NCBI RefSeq assembly: GCF_028368995.1
Contig: NZ_JAQNDL010000001.1
Coordinates: forward strand, 3,746,001 to 3,810,000
From: Nannocystis bainbridge
GTDB lineage: Bacteria; Myxococcota_A; Polyangia; Nannocystales; Nannocystaceae
Length of the DNA stretch: 64,000 nucleotides
Reading direction: 5' to 3'
Positions 26,932-36,168 of the stretch are shown here, in pieces (position 1 is the first letter of the stretch; every line of letters begins with the position of its first letter). The notes under the pieces are model-generated. The model saw only the letters and a list, made by a program, of their open reading frames with translations. It made no database searches and was not told where the DNA came from. A program made the position numbers and the translations under genes.

Positions 26932-28374
26932 ATGCCCCAGCCCGCGCGCCTCTCCGCGGCCCTCCTGCTCGCCTGCGCCTGCACCTCGAGCCTCGGCGAC
27001 GGCACCGACGCCACCCCGACCACCGGCCCGTCCTCCACCGCGACCACCGCCGAGCCGACGACGTCGACCCCGACGACCACGGGCGACGAGCCTGTCTCTT
27101 CGACCAGCTCGACCTCCGGCACCACCACCACCGACGACCCGACTTCGGGCACCGGCACCACCACCGGTGGTCCGGTCGCGCCGACGGTGATCCTCCCGCG
27201 GGCCGCGATCGAGCCCGGGGAGCTGGCCGTGCTCGCCAACGACCAGGACCCGCAGTCGATGGCCGTCGCCGCCCACTACATGGCCGCGCGCGGCCTGCCG
27301 GCGGACAACCTCGTCGTCCTCAGCTTCACCCCGCCCGGCGACGCGCTCGCGGCCGACACATTCGCCAGTCTCAAGGGCCAGGTCGACGCCGCCCTCGGCC
27401 CCGACATCCAGGCCCTGGCGATCGCGTGGACGAAGCCCTACCGCGTCGAATGTCAGTCGCTCGTCAGCGCCCTCGCGCTCGGCCACGACCCCGCCAAGTA
27501 CTGCAGTCAGCCGTGCACCGAGACCGCCCCGAGCGGCTACTACGATTCGCCCTCGCTGCGCCCGTTCACCGACCACGGCCTGCGCCCCGCCATGCACCTC
27601 GCCGGCACCTCCTTCGAGAACGTGCAGGCGTTGATCGATCGCGGCGTCGCGGCCGACGGCACCGCCCCGGGCGGCACCGGTTGGTTCGTGCGCACCACCG
27701 ACAGCGCGCGCAGCGTCCGCTGGCCCTCCTTCGTCACCACCGTCGAGCAGTGGAGCCCGCAGCCGCTCGCCCTGCAGTACGTCGACAACGCCATGGGCAC
27801 GGGCTCGGACGTGCTCGAGGGCCAGACCGACGTCCTCTTCTACTTCACAGGCCTCGCCGACGTGCCCGGGATCGCTGGCAACACCTACCTGCCCGGCGCT
27901 GTCGCCGACCACCTCACCTCCTACGGCGGCCAGATTTGCGACAGCGGTCAGATGAGCATCTGTCGCTGGCTCGAGGCCGGCGCCACCGGCAGCTACGGCA
28001 CCGCGACCGAGCCTTGCAACTATCCGGCGAAGTTCCCCGAGACCCAGGTGTTCCTGCCGCACTACTGGCGCGGCGAGACGCTGATCGAAGCGTACTGGAA
28101 GTCGGTGAATTGGCCCGGCGAGGGCGTATTCGTGGGAGAGCCGCTGGCGCGTCCGTTCGCCGGCGCCACCGTCGAGTTCGACCCCGATACGCTCTCCCTC
28201 CAGATCCACACGCGACAATTCGCGCCGGGCATCCTTTACACCATCGAATCGGCGCCGGCCGAGCAGGGCCCGTGGACCGCGGTGGGCGATTTCACCCCGA
28301 CCCTCGACATGGTCCACGAAATCGAGATCGCGGACGCCACGGAGCCCTTCTACCGGATCGTCGGCCCCGGCTGA
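26932..28374 (+). CDS. TIGR03790-family secreted lipoprotein with Thr-rich linker
   Basis: The 480-residue protein has a type II signal peptide (LLLACAC, Cys15 or Cys17) and a linker of ~60 residues made almost only of Thr, Ser, Asp, Pro and Gly. The mature domain follows the TIGR03790 pattern: VLANDQDPQSMAVAAHYMAARGLPADNLVVLSF, then ALAIAWTKPYRVECQSLVSALALG, LRPAMHLAGTSFENVQALIDRGVAADGTAPGGTGWFV and VLFYFTGLADVPGI. The function of this family is unknown. The C-terminal ~90 residues (after EAYWKSVNWPGEGVFVGEPLARPF) look like an added beta domain. The gene lies between the M50 protease and the cytochrome fusion on the same strand. Confidence 0.85.
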   Translation: MPQPARLSAALLLACACTSSLGDGTDATPTTGPSSTATTAEPTTSTPTTTGDEPVSSTSSTSGTTTTDDPTSGTGTTTGGPVAPTVILPRAAIEPGELAVLANDQDPQSMAVAAHYMAARGLPADNLVVLSFTPPGDALAADTFASLKGQVDAALGPDIQALAIAWTKPYRVECQSLVSALALGHDPAKYCSQPCTETAPSGYYDSPSLRPFTDHGLRPAMHLAGTSFENVQALIDRGVAADGTAPGGTGWFVRTTDSARSVRWPSFVTTVEQWSPQPLALQYVDNAMGTGSDVLEGQTDVLFYFTGLADVPGIAGNTYLPGAVADHLTSYGGQICDSGQMSICRWLEAGATGSYGTATEPCNYPAKFPETQVFLPHYWRGETLIEAYWKSVNWPGEGVFVGEPLARPFAGATVEFDPDTLSLQIHTRQFAPGILYTIESAPAEQGPWTAVGDFTPTLDMVHEIEIADATEPFYRIVGPG

Positions 28375-28463
28375 ACTATTGTCATTCGCCGGATCGCCCC
28401 GGCGACGCTCGTGAACATCGTCAGCGCCGGACCGCCTTTGCACATCGCTCCATGACGCTTCGG

Positions 28464-28479
28464 GACCCCCACTGGGGTC
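28464..28479. terminator. Possible weak terminator hairpin
   Basis: Perfect stem GACCCC/GGGGTC with loop CACT, 90 bases past the TIGR03790 lipoprotein stop. No T-run follows, so termination is uncertain. Confidence 0.35.
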
Positions 28480-28539
28480 AACGGGGAGCACGTCGGGCGC
28501 TGGTGAATGACGGGCGAATGCATGTTCGGGACGCCCCCG

Positions 28540-28666
28540 ATGAGCGGCGCGCCGCATTATGCACACATGTGATCTGATTACAGTCTTCCCATGACATTCA
28601 GAAATCACCATACCAGACATCGAGGGTCCTTGTCGGCGGCGGCGACGCCTCGGTACTGTGACTGCG
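28540..28666 (+). promoter_or_regulatory. AT-rich upstream region of the cytochrome fusion gene
   Basis: This stretch is clearly lower in G+C than its surroundings (ATTATGCACACATGTGATC, then several A/T-rich triplets) and holds the palindrome CACATGTG at 28564-28571. It directly precedes the start at 28667 and is the likely promoter region. No specific sigma-factor or regulator site is claimed. Confidence 0.4.
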
Positions 28667-31435
28667 ATGGAAACTCGCAATTTGTGCATCAGTTCGCTCG
28701 TCACCTTGCTCACCATAGGCGGCACTCTTGAGTCCGCACAGGCCGCTGCGCCGTTCGCCGCCTTCGAGAGCGGCCAGGTGCGTCCGCTGGCGCTGAACTC
28801 CAGCCGAACCCGGCTTTATGCCGTCAATACTCCCGACAATCGCCTCGAGATCTACAAGATCAAGCACGGCGGCGGCCTCGAGCATGAAGCTTCCGTACCT
28901 GTCGGGCTCGAGCCGGTCGCCGTCGCGGTGCGCAGCGACGACGAAGTATGGGTCGTCAATCACCTCTCGGACAGCGTCAGCATCGTCGATGTCGACGACC
29001 CCACGCCGCACGTCAAGCGGACCCTGCTCGTCGGCGACGAGCCGCGGGACATCGTGTTCGCCGGGCCCGGCAAGTCGCGGGCCTTCATCACCGCCGCCCA
29101 CCGCGGTCAGAACGCCCCGTTCGACCCCAAGCTGACCACCCCCGGCATCGGCCGCGCCGACGTCTGGGTGTTCAACGCCAACAGCCTCGGGAGCAACCTC
29201 GGCGGCAGCCCGCTGACGATCGTCAACCTCTTCAGCGACACCCCGCGGGCCCTCGCCGTCTCGCCGAGCGGCCACCGCGTCTACGCCGCCTCGTTCGTGT
29301 CCGGCAACCGCACCGCCGTCGTCGCGCTCGGCGTCATCCCTGACGGCGGCCAGGGCGTCGGCGGCATCCCCTTGCCGAACGTCAACCACGCCGGCGTGCC
29401 CGAGCCCGACATGAGCCTGATCGTCAAGTACGACGGCAAGCACTGGGTCGACGAGATCGGTCGCTGGTGGGACAGCAAGATCAAGTTCAACCTGCCCGAC
29501 AAGGACGTCTTCGTCATCGACGCCAACGCCGGCACCCCGGCGGTCCTGCCCGGCAACTCCGGGTTTTACCGCAGCGTCGGCACCGTCATCTTCAACATGA
29601 TCGTCAACCCGCAGAGCGGGAAGGTCTACGTCTCCAACACCGAGGCGCGCAACGAGGTCCGCTTCGAGGGCCACGGCGACTTCGCCGGCTCGACCGTGCG
29701 CGGCCACACCGTCGACAACCGCATCACCGTGCTCGGCAGCGGCAACTCGGTCCACCCGCGCGACCTCAACAAGCACATCGACCGCGACGACTGTTGCGAC
29801 GAGATCCCCAACGACACCGGCGCCCTCAGCGTGTCCCAGACCCTCGGCATGGCGATCTCCGCCAACGGCCGCACCCTCTACACCGCCGTCCTCGGCAACG
29901 ACAAGGTCGTCCTCTACGACACCCGCGACCTCGAGGACGACGACCACTGGCCCGACGACATCGACCAGATCGCTGTCAGCGGCGGCGGCCCGACCGGGCT
30001 CGTGCTCGACGAGCAGCGCGATCGTCTGTACGTCCTGACCCGCTTCGACAACGGCATCTCGATCATCGACACCGACGACCGCGAGGAGATCGCCCACGTC
30101 ACCATGCACAACCCCGAGCCGGCGTCGCTGGTGGCCGGGCGGCGCTTCCTCTACGACGCCGCGCTGACCTCGAGCAACGGCGACCAGTCGTGCGCCTCGT
30201 GCCATATCTTCGGCGACAAGGACGAGCTCGCGTGGGACCTCGGCGACCCTGACGGCGACGTCACCGCCCCGCCGAACATCCTCAAGGACTCGTTCTTCGG
30301 CTTCCAGGTCCCGCTGCACCCCAACAAGGGTCCGATGACCACCCAGAGCTTGCGCGGCCTCGCCAACCACGGGCCGATGCACTGGCGCGGCGATCGCAAC
30401 GGCGAGGGTCAGGGCGTCAACGCCCAGCCCAACGGCGGCGCCTTCAGCGAGGTCGCCGCCTTCAACGCCTTCAACGTCGCCTTCGAGGGCCTGCTCGGTC
30501 GCAACGAGCCGCTGACGGCCCAGCAGATGCAGGCGTTCACCGACTTCCAGTTGCAGGTGATGTACCCGCCGAACCCGATCCGCGCGCTCGACGACAGCCT
30601 CAACGCCGACCAGCAGTTCGGCCGCGACTTCTTCATGAACGTCGAGACTTTCTCGTTCTTGCCCGAGCGCAAGTTCACCTGCGAGGGCTGTCACCGGCTC
30701 GACCTCGCCGCCAACCCGACCGACGCTCACCCCGGCTTCTTCGGCAGCGACGGCGAGGTCGTCGGCGGCGAGTTCTCGCAGACCTTCAAGATCCCCCACC
30801 TGCGCAACATGTACACCAAGGTCGGGACCTTCGGCTTCCCCGGCGGCGACCCCGTCTTCAACGACCCGATCGCCAGCGGCTTCTACGACCCGAGCCACAA
30901 GGGCGACCAGATCCGCGGCTTCGGTTACACCCACGACGGCTCGAAGGACACGCCGATGCGGTTCTTCAACGCCTTTGTCGCCACGCCCGTGACCCCCGGC
31001 GGGTTCACCAACTTCGAGCAGATGCGCAAGGTCGCGGAGTTCACGTTCGCCTTCGACACCAACTTCAAGCCGGTCGTCGGCCAGCAGATCAGCCTCACCG
31101 CCAGCAACGGCCCCGTCGTCGGCCCGCGCATCAACCTGCTGCGCCAGCGCGCCGACGCCGGCGACTGCGACCTGATCGCCAAGGCCCACGTCGGCGGCGT
31201 CGAGCTCGGGCTCTTCTACAGCGGCGGCGCCTACGTCACCAGCTTCTCCTCGATCCCGCCGCTCAGCGACGTCGCGGTGCGCTTCCTGGCCCAGACCGGC
31301 AAGCCCGTCACCTACACCTGCACCCCGCCCGGCTCGGGCTACCGCCTCGGCGTCGACCGCGACGGCGACGGCCACCGCGACGGCGACGAGGTCCTTCACC
31401 ACAGCGACCCGGCCGACCCCAGCGACACCCCGTGA
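28667..31435 (+). CDS. Secreted YVTN-type beta-propeller / di-heme cytochrome c fusion protein
   Basis: The 922-residue product begins with a Sec signal peptide (LVTLLTIGGTLESAQAAA). Residues ~40-500 form beta-propeller repeats of the 'RLYAVNTPDNRLEIYKI / VWVVNHLSDSVSIVDVDD / LYVLTRFDNGISIIDTDD' type. A C-terminal part resembles di-heme cytochrome c peroxidase (MauG-like): heme motifs CASCH (C509) and CEGCH (C672), with the conserved 'KGPMTTQSLRGLANHGPMHWRGDRNGE' between them. The end holds a calcium-loop motif (VDRDGDGHRDGDE). By family it acts in the periplasm or on the surface in electron transfer or substrate oxidation; the substrate is unknown. ATG 28667 is preferred to an in-frame GTG three codons earlier. 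Confidence 0.9.
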   Translation: METRNLCISSLVTLLTIGGTLESAQAAAPFAAFESGQVRPLALNSSRTRLYAVNTPDNRLEIYKIKHGGGLEHEASVPVGLEPVAVAVRSDDEVWVVNHLSDSVSIVDVDDPTPHVKRTLLVGDEPRDIVFAGPGKSRAFITAAHRGQNAPFDPKLTTPGIGRADVWVFNANSLGSNLGGSPLTIVNLFSDTPRALAVSPSGHRVYAASFVSGNRTAVVALGVIPDGGQGVGGIPLPNVNHAGVPEPDMSLIVKYDGKHWVDEIGRWWDSKIKFNLPDKDVFVIDANAGTPAVLPGNSGFYRSVGTVIFNMIVNPQSGKVYVSNTEARNEVRFEGHGDFAGSTVRGHTVDNRITVLGSGNSVHPRDLNKHIDRDDCCDEIPNDTGALSVSQTLGMAISANGRTLYTAVLGNDKVVLYDTRDLEDDDHWPDDIDQIAVSGGGPTGLVLDEQRDRLYVLTRFDNGISIIDTDDREEIAHVTMHNPEPASLVAGRRFLYDAALTSSNGDQSCASCHIFGDKDELAWDLGDPDGDVTAPPNILKDSFFGFQVPLHPNKGPMTTQSLRGLANHGPMHWRGDRNGEGQGVNAQPNGGAFSEVAAFNAFNVAFEGLLGRNEPLTAQQMQAFTDFQLQVMYPPNPIRALDDSLNADQQFGRDFFMNVETFSFLPERKFTCEGCHRLDLAANPTDAHPGFFGSDGEVVGGEFSQTFKIPHLRNMYTKVGTFGFPGGDPVFNDPIASGFYDPSHKGDQIRGFGYTHDGSKDTPMRFFNAFVATPVTPGGFTNFEQMRKVAEFTFAFDTNFKPVVGQQISLTASNGPVVGPRINLLRQRADAGDCDLIAKAHVGGVELGLFYSGGAYVTSFSSIPPLSDVAVRFLAQTGKPVTYTCTPPGSGYRLGVDRDGDGHRDGDEVLHHSDPADPSDTP

Positions 31436-31449
31436 GCGGCGGCGCCTGC

Positions 31450-31477
31450 GAGGATATGTCTTTCGGGACATATCCTC
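31450..31477. repeat. Hairpin-family repeat with 12-base stem
   Basis: Left arm GAGGATATGTCT, loop TTCG, right arm GGACATATCCTC; one T-G wobble. It starts 15 bases after the cytochrome fusion stop and could end transcription. Confidence 0.85.
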
Positions 31478-31495
31478 GGGGCGCGCGATTCGACC

Positions 31496-31509
31496 TGTCC
31501 CGAAGGACA
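31496..31509. repeat. Hairpin-family repeat, loop CGAA
   Basis: Perfect stem TGTCC/GGACA with loop CGAA, 19 bases after the previous hairpin. Confidence 0.75.
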
Positions 31510-31641
31510 TCCATGGCGCGGCCTCGCATCGGGCTCGCGCCGCGCGCAGGTGCACCCCTGTTCAGGACGGCGCCTGCCGCGCGGGAACGCACCTTTCATC
31601 GGCTTCACCGCCGAGGGCGCTCGAGCTGATATCCTCGGCCC

Positions 31642-33720
31642 GTGATCCTCGACCCTCAGCTCGCCCGGCTGGCTGAGTGGTTCGCGGCGCTCCAGGGGCG
31701 AGCCGGCGAGCTGCTCGACCAGCGTTTGCGCGGAGACTGCCTCGGCGGCCTGGAGCAGGTGGCGCTGACGCTCGAGCAGCAGATACAGCCGCCGCTCGCG
31801 CCGGAGGAGGCGCTCGTCACCCTCGCGGACGACGACAACCGCCACCCGCTGTCGCGCACGCGCTGGCGGGCGGTGCTCGAGCACGAGATCCGGCCGGCCA
31901 TCCACGGCGCCCGCGACACCCTCACCGCCACCGCCGCCTCCTTCTCCGAGGGCATGGCGGCCGCCGGGCTGCTGACCGACCTCGCGCGCACCGTCGCCGA
32001 GGAGCCCGAGATCTACTTCCTCGAGCGCGCCGCCCCGGACGACGGCGACGACGCCCCGACCGAGCCGGAGCAGATCGCCGTGCCGCTGCGCCGCTGGCTC
32101 GGCGAGGTGTTCGCCGAGCCGGTGCGCGGCCTCGTCGAGGAGCTCACGCGCCGCGCCGCCGCCCTCGCCCGCGACGCCGCCGCCGAGCTCGAGCGCATCG
32201 AAACCGTGCTCGACTACCACCTCTTCATCGTCGAGGACAGCCGCGAGGTCGACGCGCGCGACGAGTCGGCCCACACCGGCCTCGGCCACGCGATCCGCCT
32301 GGTGCGCGCGCTGTCCGAGCGGACCGCTCGCGGCGTCCGGCGCCTGTTCGAGTGGTTCGTCGCCGAGAGCTCCGCGCGCATGGACGACGCCCTCGCCCCG
32401 CTGCGCACCCACCGGCCCGACGAGCTCCTGCAGCAGCTCGAGGCGCGCGCTGCCCGGTCGCGCGCCTCGTGGCTCCGAGCCCAGCGCGACCGCGCACGCC
32501 TCGGCGCTCTGGCGCTCTACGGTCGCGCCGCGCCGGTAGTCCGCGAGCTGGCCCAGGACGTGCGCCGCACCTTCACCGGCGAGGGCCCGCGGGTCGGCTA
32601 CTGGGACCTCCTGATCGCCGGAGAGAACCGCGCCGGCAGCCTGCCCGCGATCTACCGGCGCCTGTTCGGCGAGGTCCCGCTCGGCCTGTCGGACCTCTAC
32701 CAGCACCGCCTGCGCCTCGAGGCCCCGTGCCGCGAGGTGTTCCAGACCTGGCTCGCCGGCCAGCGCGTCGCCTTGCTCGTCACCGGCGATCGCGGGGCCG
32801 GCAAGCGCACCCTCGTCAACCGCGTGCGCGCCGAGCTGCACGGCGAGCTCCCGGTCCACTGGATCTCCATGGGCCCGCACCTGGCCAGCGAGGCCCGCCT
32901 GTGCGCCGCCCTGTGCGAGGCCACCGGCGCCCCCTACGCCGGCAGCTTCCGCGAGTTCGCGCGGACCGTCCCGCTGATCGGCGGGCGGCGGGTGCTGATC
33001 CTCGAGAACGCCGAGCAGCTGTTCGTGCGCACCCCCGAGGGCCTCGCGCGCATGCAGGCCTTCCTCGACCTGGTCCGCGGCACCGACGAGGCGATCCTGT
33101 GGGTCGTGTTGATGGCCGCGCCCGCGGCCACGCTGCTCGAGACCTGCCTGCGGCTGCCGCTGTACTTCGGCCAGGTCGTGCACGTCCCGGCCGAGAGCGG
33201 GCGCTTCATCGAGAGCATGATCCGCTCGCGCCACCGCGTCAGCGGCTTCGGCCTCGGCTTCCGCGAGCGCCGCGCCCCCGCGCTACAGCGGCTGCGGCGG
33301 CCGTTCACCCGCGCCGACATGCTGCCCGACCCGGGCGAGGAGTGGTTCACCGACCTCGAGCGCATGTGCGGCGGCAACCTGCGGCAGGCGCTCGACTACT
33401 GGCTGCTCTCGGCCCGCCTCGACGCCAAGACCCAACACGACATCCTCGTGCGCCCGCTGCCGCGCCGCCGCGGCACCGCGCTGAACGACCTGTCGCTGCC
33501 GCAGCGGCAGGTGCTGGTCAGCCTGGTCCAGCACGGCGCGCTGACCGAGGGGCAGCTGCAGGAGATCGTGCGCACCACGGCCGGCGGCATCGGTCCCGAG
33601 ATCGACGACCTGCGCCGGCGCCACCTCGTCGACCAGGGCGGGCCCGGCGGCTTCCTCACTCTCCGTCCCACCGCCGTCGGCCCCGTCACCCACGACCTCC
33701 GCTGGCGCAGCATGATCTGA
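31642..33720 (+). CDS. Large P-loop NTPase-like protein with degenerate nucleotide-binding motifs
   Basis: The 692-residue protein, read from GTG 31642, has an N-terminal half of helical, Arg/Glu/Ala-rich sequence and a central STAND/AAA-like NTPase core. The P-loop is at ~382-390, GDRGAGKRT: the usual Ser/Thr after Lys is Arg. The Walker B strand is VLILENAEQLF at ~451-461, with Glu-Asn where Asp-Glu is expected. The C-terminal part (LSLPQRQVLVSLVQHGALTEGQLQEIV) looks like a winged-helix domain. It may be a regulatory or catalytically weak ATPase. The first antiporter starts 24 bases after its stop on the same strand, so the two are probably co-transcribed, which suggests a role in controlling ion exchange. 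I do not recognise a named family. Confidence 0.75.
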   Translation: MILDPQLARLAEWFAALQGRAGELLDQRLRGDCLGGLEQVALTLEQQIQPPLAPEEALVTLADDDNRHPLSRTRWRAVLEHEIRPAIHGARDTLTATAASFSEGMAAAGLLTDLARTVAEEPEIYFLERAAPDDGDDAPTEPEQIAVPLRRWLGEVFAEPVRGLVEELTRRAAALARDAAAELERIETVLDYHLFIVEDSREVDARDESAHTGLGHAIRLVRALSERTARGVRRLFEWFVAESSARMDDALAPLRTHRPDELLQQLEARAARSRASWLRAQRDRARLGALALYGRAAPVVRELAQDVRRTFTGEGPRVGYWDLLIAGENRAGSLPAIYRRLFGEVPLGLSDLYQHRLRLEAPCREVFQTWLAGQRVALLVTGDRGAGKRTLVNRVRAELHGELPVHWISMGPHLASEARLCAALCEATGAPYAGSFREFARTVPLIGGRRVLILENAEQLFVRTPEGLARMQAFLDLVRGTDEAILWVVLMAAPAATLLETCLRLPLYFGQVVHVPAESGRFIESMIRSRHRVSGFGLGFRERRAPALQRLRRPFTRADMLPDPGEEWFTDLERMCGGNLRQALDYWLLSARLDAKTQHDILVRPLPRRRGTALNDLSLPQRQVLVSLVQHGALTEGQLQEIVRTTAGGIGPEIDDLRRRHLVDQGGPGGFLTLRPTAVGPVTHDLRWRSMI

Positions 33721-33725
33721 CCCTC

Positions 33726-33737
33726 AGGACATGTCCT
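33726..33737. repeat. Hairpin-family palindrome between ATPase and antiporter genes
   Basis: The perfect 12-base palindrome AGGACATGTCCT fills half of the 24-base gap and ends 7 bases before the antiporter ATG, where it could affect ribosome access. Confidence 0.8.
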
Positions 33738-33744
33738 TTTGACC

Positions 33745-35997
33745 ATGGTCTTCGGCACAGCCGTCATGACGCTCACGGACACCGCCGCCCAGGCCGGCGC
33801 AGCCGGCGAGGTGGTCCTCAAGTCGCTCGGGCACCACGCGGTGTTCTTGCTGCTGCTGCAGCTCGCGGTGCTGCTGGCGACCGCGCGGCTGCTCGGCGAG
33901 CTGCTGCGCAAGTTGAAGCAGCCGGCGGTGATCGGCGAGCTGGCCGCCGGGGTGCTGCTCGGGCCCTCCGTGCTCGGCGCGCTGGCGCCCGAGCTGCAGC
34001 ATTACGTGTTCCCGCGCGACCAGCACCAGGCCGACCTGCTGTCGGTGGTGTCGTGGCTCGGCGTCCTGTTCCTCATCATCGTCACCGGGCTCGAGACCGA
34101 CATCGGCCTCATCAAGCGCCGGGGCAAGAGCGCGCTGCTGATCTCGAGCTGCGGGATCACCATCCCGCTGCTCGCCGGCGCCACCTTCGGCTGGTACTTG
34201 CCCGAGGTCTACCTGGCCGACCCGAGCAAGCGGCTGGTGTTCGCGCTGTTCATGGCGGTGTCGATGAGCATCTGCGCGGTCCCGGTGATCGCCAAGGTGC
34301 TGATGGACCTCAAGCTGATCCGGCGCGACATCGGCCAGCTGATCCTCGCCTCGGCGATGACCGACGACACCGTCGGGTGGATCCTGCTCGCCGTCGTCGC
34401 CGGCCTCGCCACCGCCGGGCAGGTCGACCCGGTCTCCGTCGCCGAGGCCGTCGGCGGCGCGCTGGTGTTCCTCGGCCTGATGTTGACCGTCGGCGTGCCG
34501 ATCGTCGCGCGCATCATCTCCGGCGTCGACCGGCGGATCGGCGGCGTCAACGCCCAGACCTCGCTGGTCATCGCCCTCGCCCTCGGGGCCGCCGCGCTGA
34601 CCCACCAGATGGGCATCGAGGCCGTGCTCGGCGCCTTCGCCATCGGCATCCTCGCCGGCCAGGCCCCGCGGTTCCGCCGCGAGGTCGGGCACACCCTCGA
34701 GGTCGTCACCGCCAGCTTCCTCGCCCCGATCTTCTTCGCGTCGGCCGGCGTCAAGGTCGACCTCGCGCGGCTCGCCAACCAGGAGGTCGCGCTCGTCGGC
34801 CTCGCCGTGCTCGGGCTCGCGTGCGCGTGCAAGATCGCCGGCGTCTACGTCGGCGCCGCCCTGGCCCGCCTGACGCACTGGGAGCGGCTGGCCATGGGCT
34901 TCGGCATGAACGCCCGCGGCGCCATGGAGATCGTCGTCGCCACCGTCGGCCTCGGCCTCGGCATCCTCACCATCGAGCTCTACTCGATCATCGTCATGGT
35001 CGCGATCGTGACCTCGATGATGGCGCCGCCGATGCTGCGGTGGGCGCTGTCGCGGGTGAAGATGGGCGAGAGCGAGGCGCGGCGGCTCGAGGCCGAGGCG
35101 ATCGCCGCCAGCAGCTTCATCCGCCAGATCCGCCGGGTCCTGCTCGTCACCCGGCACGCGCACAGCTTCGACCTGCCGGCGCAGATCATCGGCTACATCA
35201 GCCACAAGCAGCCGATCGAGGCCACCGCCGTGTACGCCCGGCCGCTGGCCGTGCGGCGCCCGTGGTGGCAGTTCTGGAGCCGTCGCGGCCGGCGTTACGC
35301 GGCGGTCGGCGCCAAGGCGCTCGAGCGGATCGGCCGGCCGCTGCGGCTGCTCAAGGGTTCGCGGCCCGAGCTCAAGATCATCAGCGACCCTGACCCGGCC
35401 GAGCAGGTGTTGACCGAGGCGCACCGCGACTACGAGCTGCTGGTGCTGGGCGAGGTCCACCGCGGCACCGAGGCGCTGTTCGGGCCGATGGCCGACCGCA
35501 TCATCCACAAGGCCCCGTGCCCGACCCTGATCGTGCGCGAGCCGGCGCGGGAGCTCGTGCCCGGGCAGCCGCCGCTCTATCGCCTGTGGTCGCCGAAGAA
35601 GATCCTCGTGCCCACCGTCGGCACCGAGTACAGCAAGAACGCCGTCGAGCTCGCGGCCGTGCTCGCGGCCAGCACCAAGGCCGAGGTCACGATCCTCCAC
35701 ATCTCGCGCACCGGCTCGAACGACGTCGACTCCGCGCGGCCGCACGAGATCGGCGCTCAGATCGTCGCTCGCGAGGCCGAGCGGGCCAAGAAGTTCGGCG
35801 CCAGCGTCGAGACCGTCGTCCTCGAGGGCGCCCGGCCCGAAGAGGACATCGTCCACCTGGCCGCGCAGGGGAGCTTCGACCTCATCGTGCTCGGCAGCAG
35901 CCTGCGCGCCGTCTCGGCCCGCGCCTTCTTCGGCCACCGCGTCGAGAGCGTGCTGAAGAACGCCCCCTGCCCGGTCCTGCTGCTGAGCGCCGGTTGA
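33745..35997 (+). CDS. CPA2 cation:proton antiporter with C-terminal USP-like domains (copy 1)
   Basis: The 750-residue protein has ~12 membrane helices of the Na+/H+ exchanger CPA2 (KefB/NapA) fold in residues ~20-430, with the conserved 'GELAAGVLLGPSVLG', the acidic ion-binding segment 'ASAMTDDTVGWILLAVVAG', and 'LAPIFFASAGVKVDL'. The C-terminal ~300 residues hold two universal-stress-protein-like segments: RRVLLVTRHAHSFDLPAQIIGYI and KKILVPTVGTEYSKNAVELAAVLAAS...VTILHIS, ending SFDLIVLGSSLR...PCPVLLLSAG. USP domains bind ATP or cyclic nucleotides in relatives, so gating by a nucleotide is plausible. ATG 33745 is preferred; 33766 and a TTG at 33739 are alternatives. It is the first of two tandem paralogs. 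Confidence 0.9.
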   Translation: MVFGTAVMTLTDTAAQAGAAGEVVLKSLGHHAVFLLLLQLAVLLATARLLGELLRKLKQPAVIGELAAGVLLGPSVLGALAPELQHYVFPRDQHQADLLSVVSWLGVLFLIIVTGLETDIGLIKRRGKSALLISSCGITIPLLAGATFGWYLPEVYLADPSKRLVFALFMAVSMSICAVPVIAKVLMDLKLIRRDIGQLILASAMTDDTVGWILLAVVAGLATAGQVDPVSVAEAVGGALVFLGLMLTVGVPIVARIISGVDRRIGGVNAQTSLVIALALGAAALTHQMGIEAVLGAFAIGILAGQAPRFRREVGHTLEVVTASFLAPIFFASAGVKVDLARLANQEVALVGLAVLGLACACKIAGVYVGAALARLTHWERLAMGFGMNARGAMEIVVATVGLGLGILTIELYSIIVMVAIVTSMMAPPMLRWALSRVKMGESEARRLEAEAIAASSFIRQIRRVLLVTRHAHSFDLPAQIIGYISHKQPIEATAVYARPLAVRRPWWQFWSRRGRRYAAVGAKALERIGRPLRLLKGSRPELKIISDPDPAEQVLTEAHRDYELLVLGEVHRGTEALFGPMADRIIHKAPCPTLIVREPARELVPGQPPLYRLWSPKKILVPTVGTEYSKNAVELAAVLAASTKAEVTILHISRTGSNDVDSARPHEIGAQIVAREAERAKKFGASVETVVLEGARPEEDIVHLAAQGSFDLIVLGSSLRAVSARAFFGHRVESVLKNAPCPVLLLSAG

Positions 35998-36030
35998 TCT
36001 GGCCGCGTGGCTCGAAATAGCCCGGCGATG

Positions 36031-36057
36031 GCGCGCTTCACGAAGCGCGCTTCGTGA
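36031..36057. promoter_or_regulatory. Two mutually exclusive hairpins before the second antiporter
   Basis: GCGCGCTT (36031-36038) pairs perfectly with AAGCGCGC (36043-36050) around CACG. TCACGAAG (36038-36045) pairs perfectly with CTTCGTGA (36050-36057) around CGCG; as DNA, 36038-36057 is a perfect 20-base palindrome. The two stems share bases, so only one can form in RNA. The AT-rich TACATAAAATT follows. It is 34 bases past the copy 1 stop and 111 bases before copy 2. It may be a terminator for copy 1, an operator, or an attenuator for copy 2. Confidence 0.6.
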
Positions 36058-36168
36058 TACATAAAATTCCGAGGATCACCGTCGCGACCGGTCTCGCCGG
36101 GGGCTTTCGCGGCATCGACCCCTCCCGGGCGCGTCCTGAGCGGACCTGAGGCACCTGTGACGGCGACC

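Noticed and set aside
28418..28434. A possible second sigma-54 site (GG...TTTGC) upstream of the cytochrome fusion
   Set aside because: GG and GC are 11 rather than 12 bases apart, which does not support sigma-54 recognition.
28598..31555. A ~985-residue open frame antisense to the cytochrome fusion
   Set aside because: The opposite strand has clear haem motifs, a signal peptide and propeller repeats; the antisense product is a Val/Ala/Asp-rich chance sequence.
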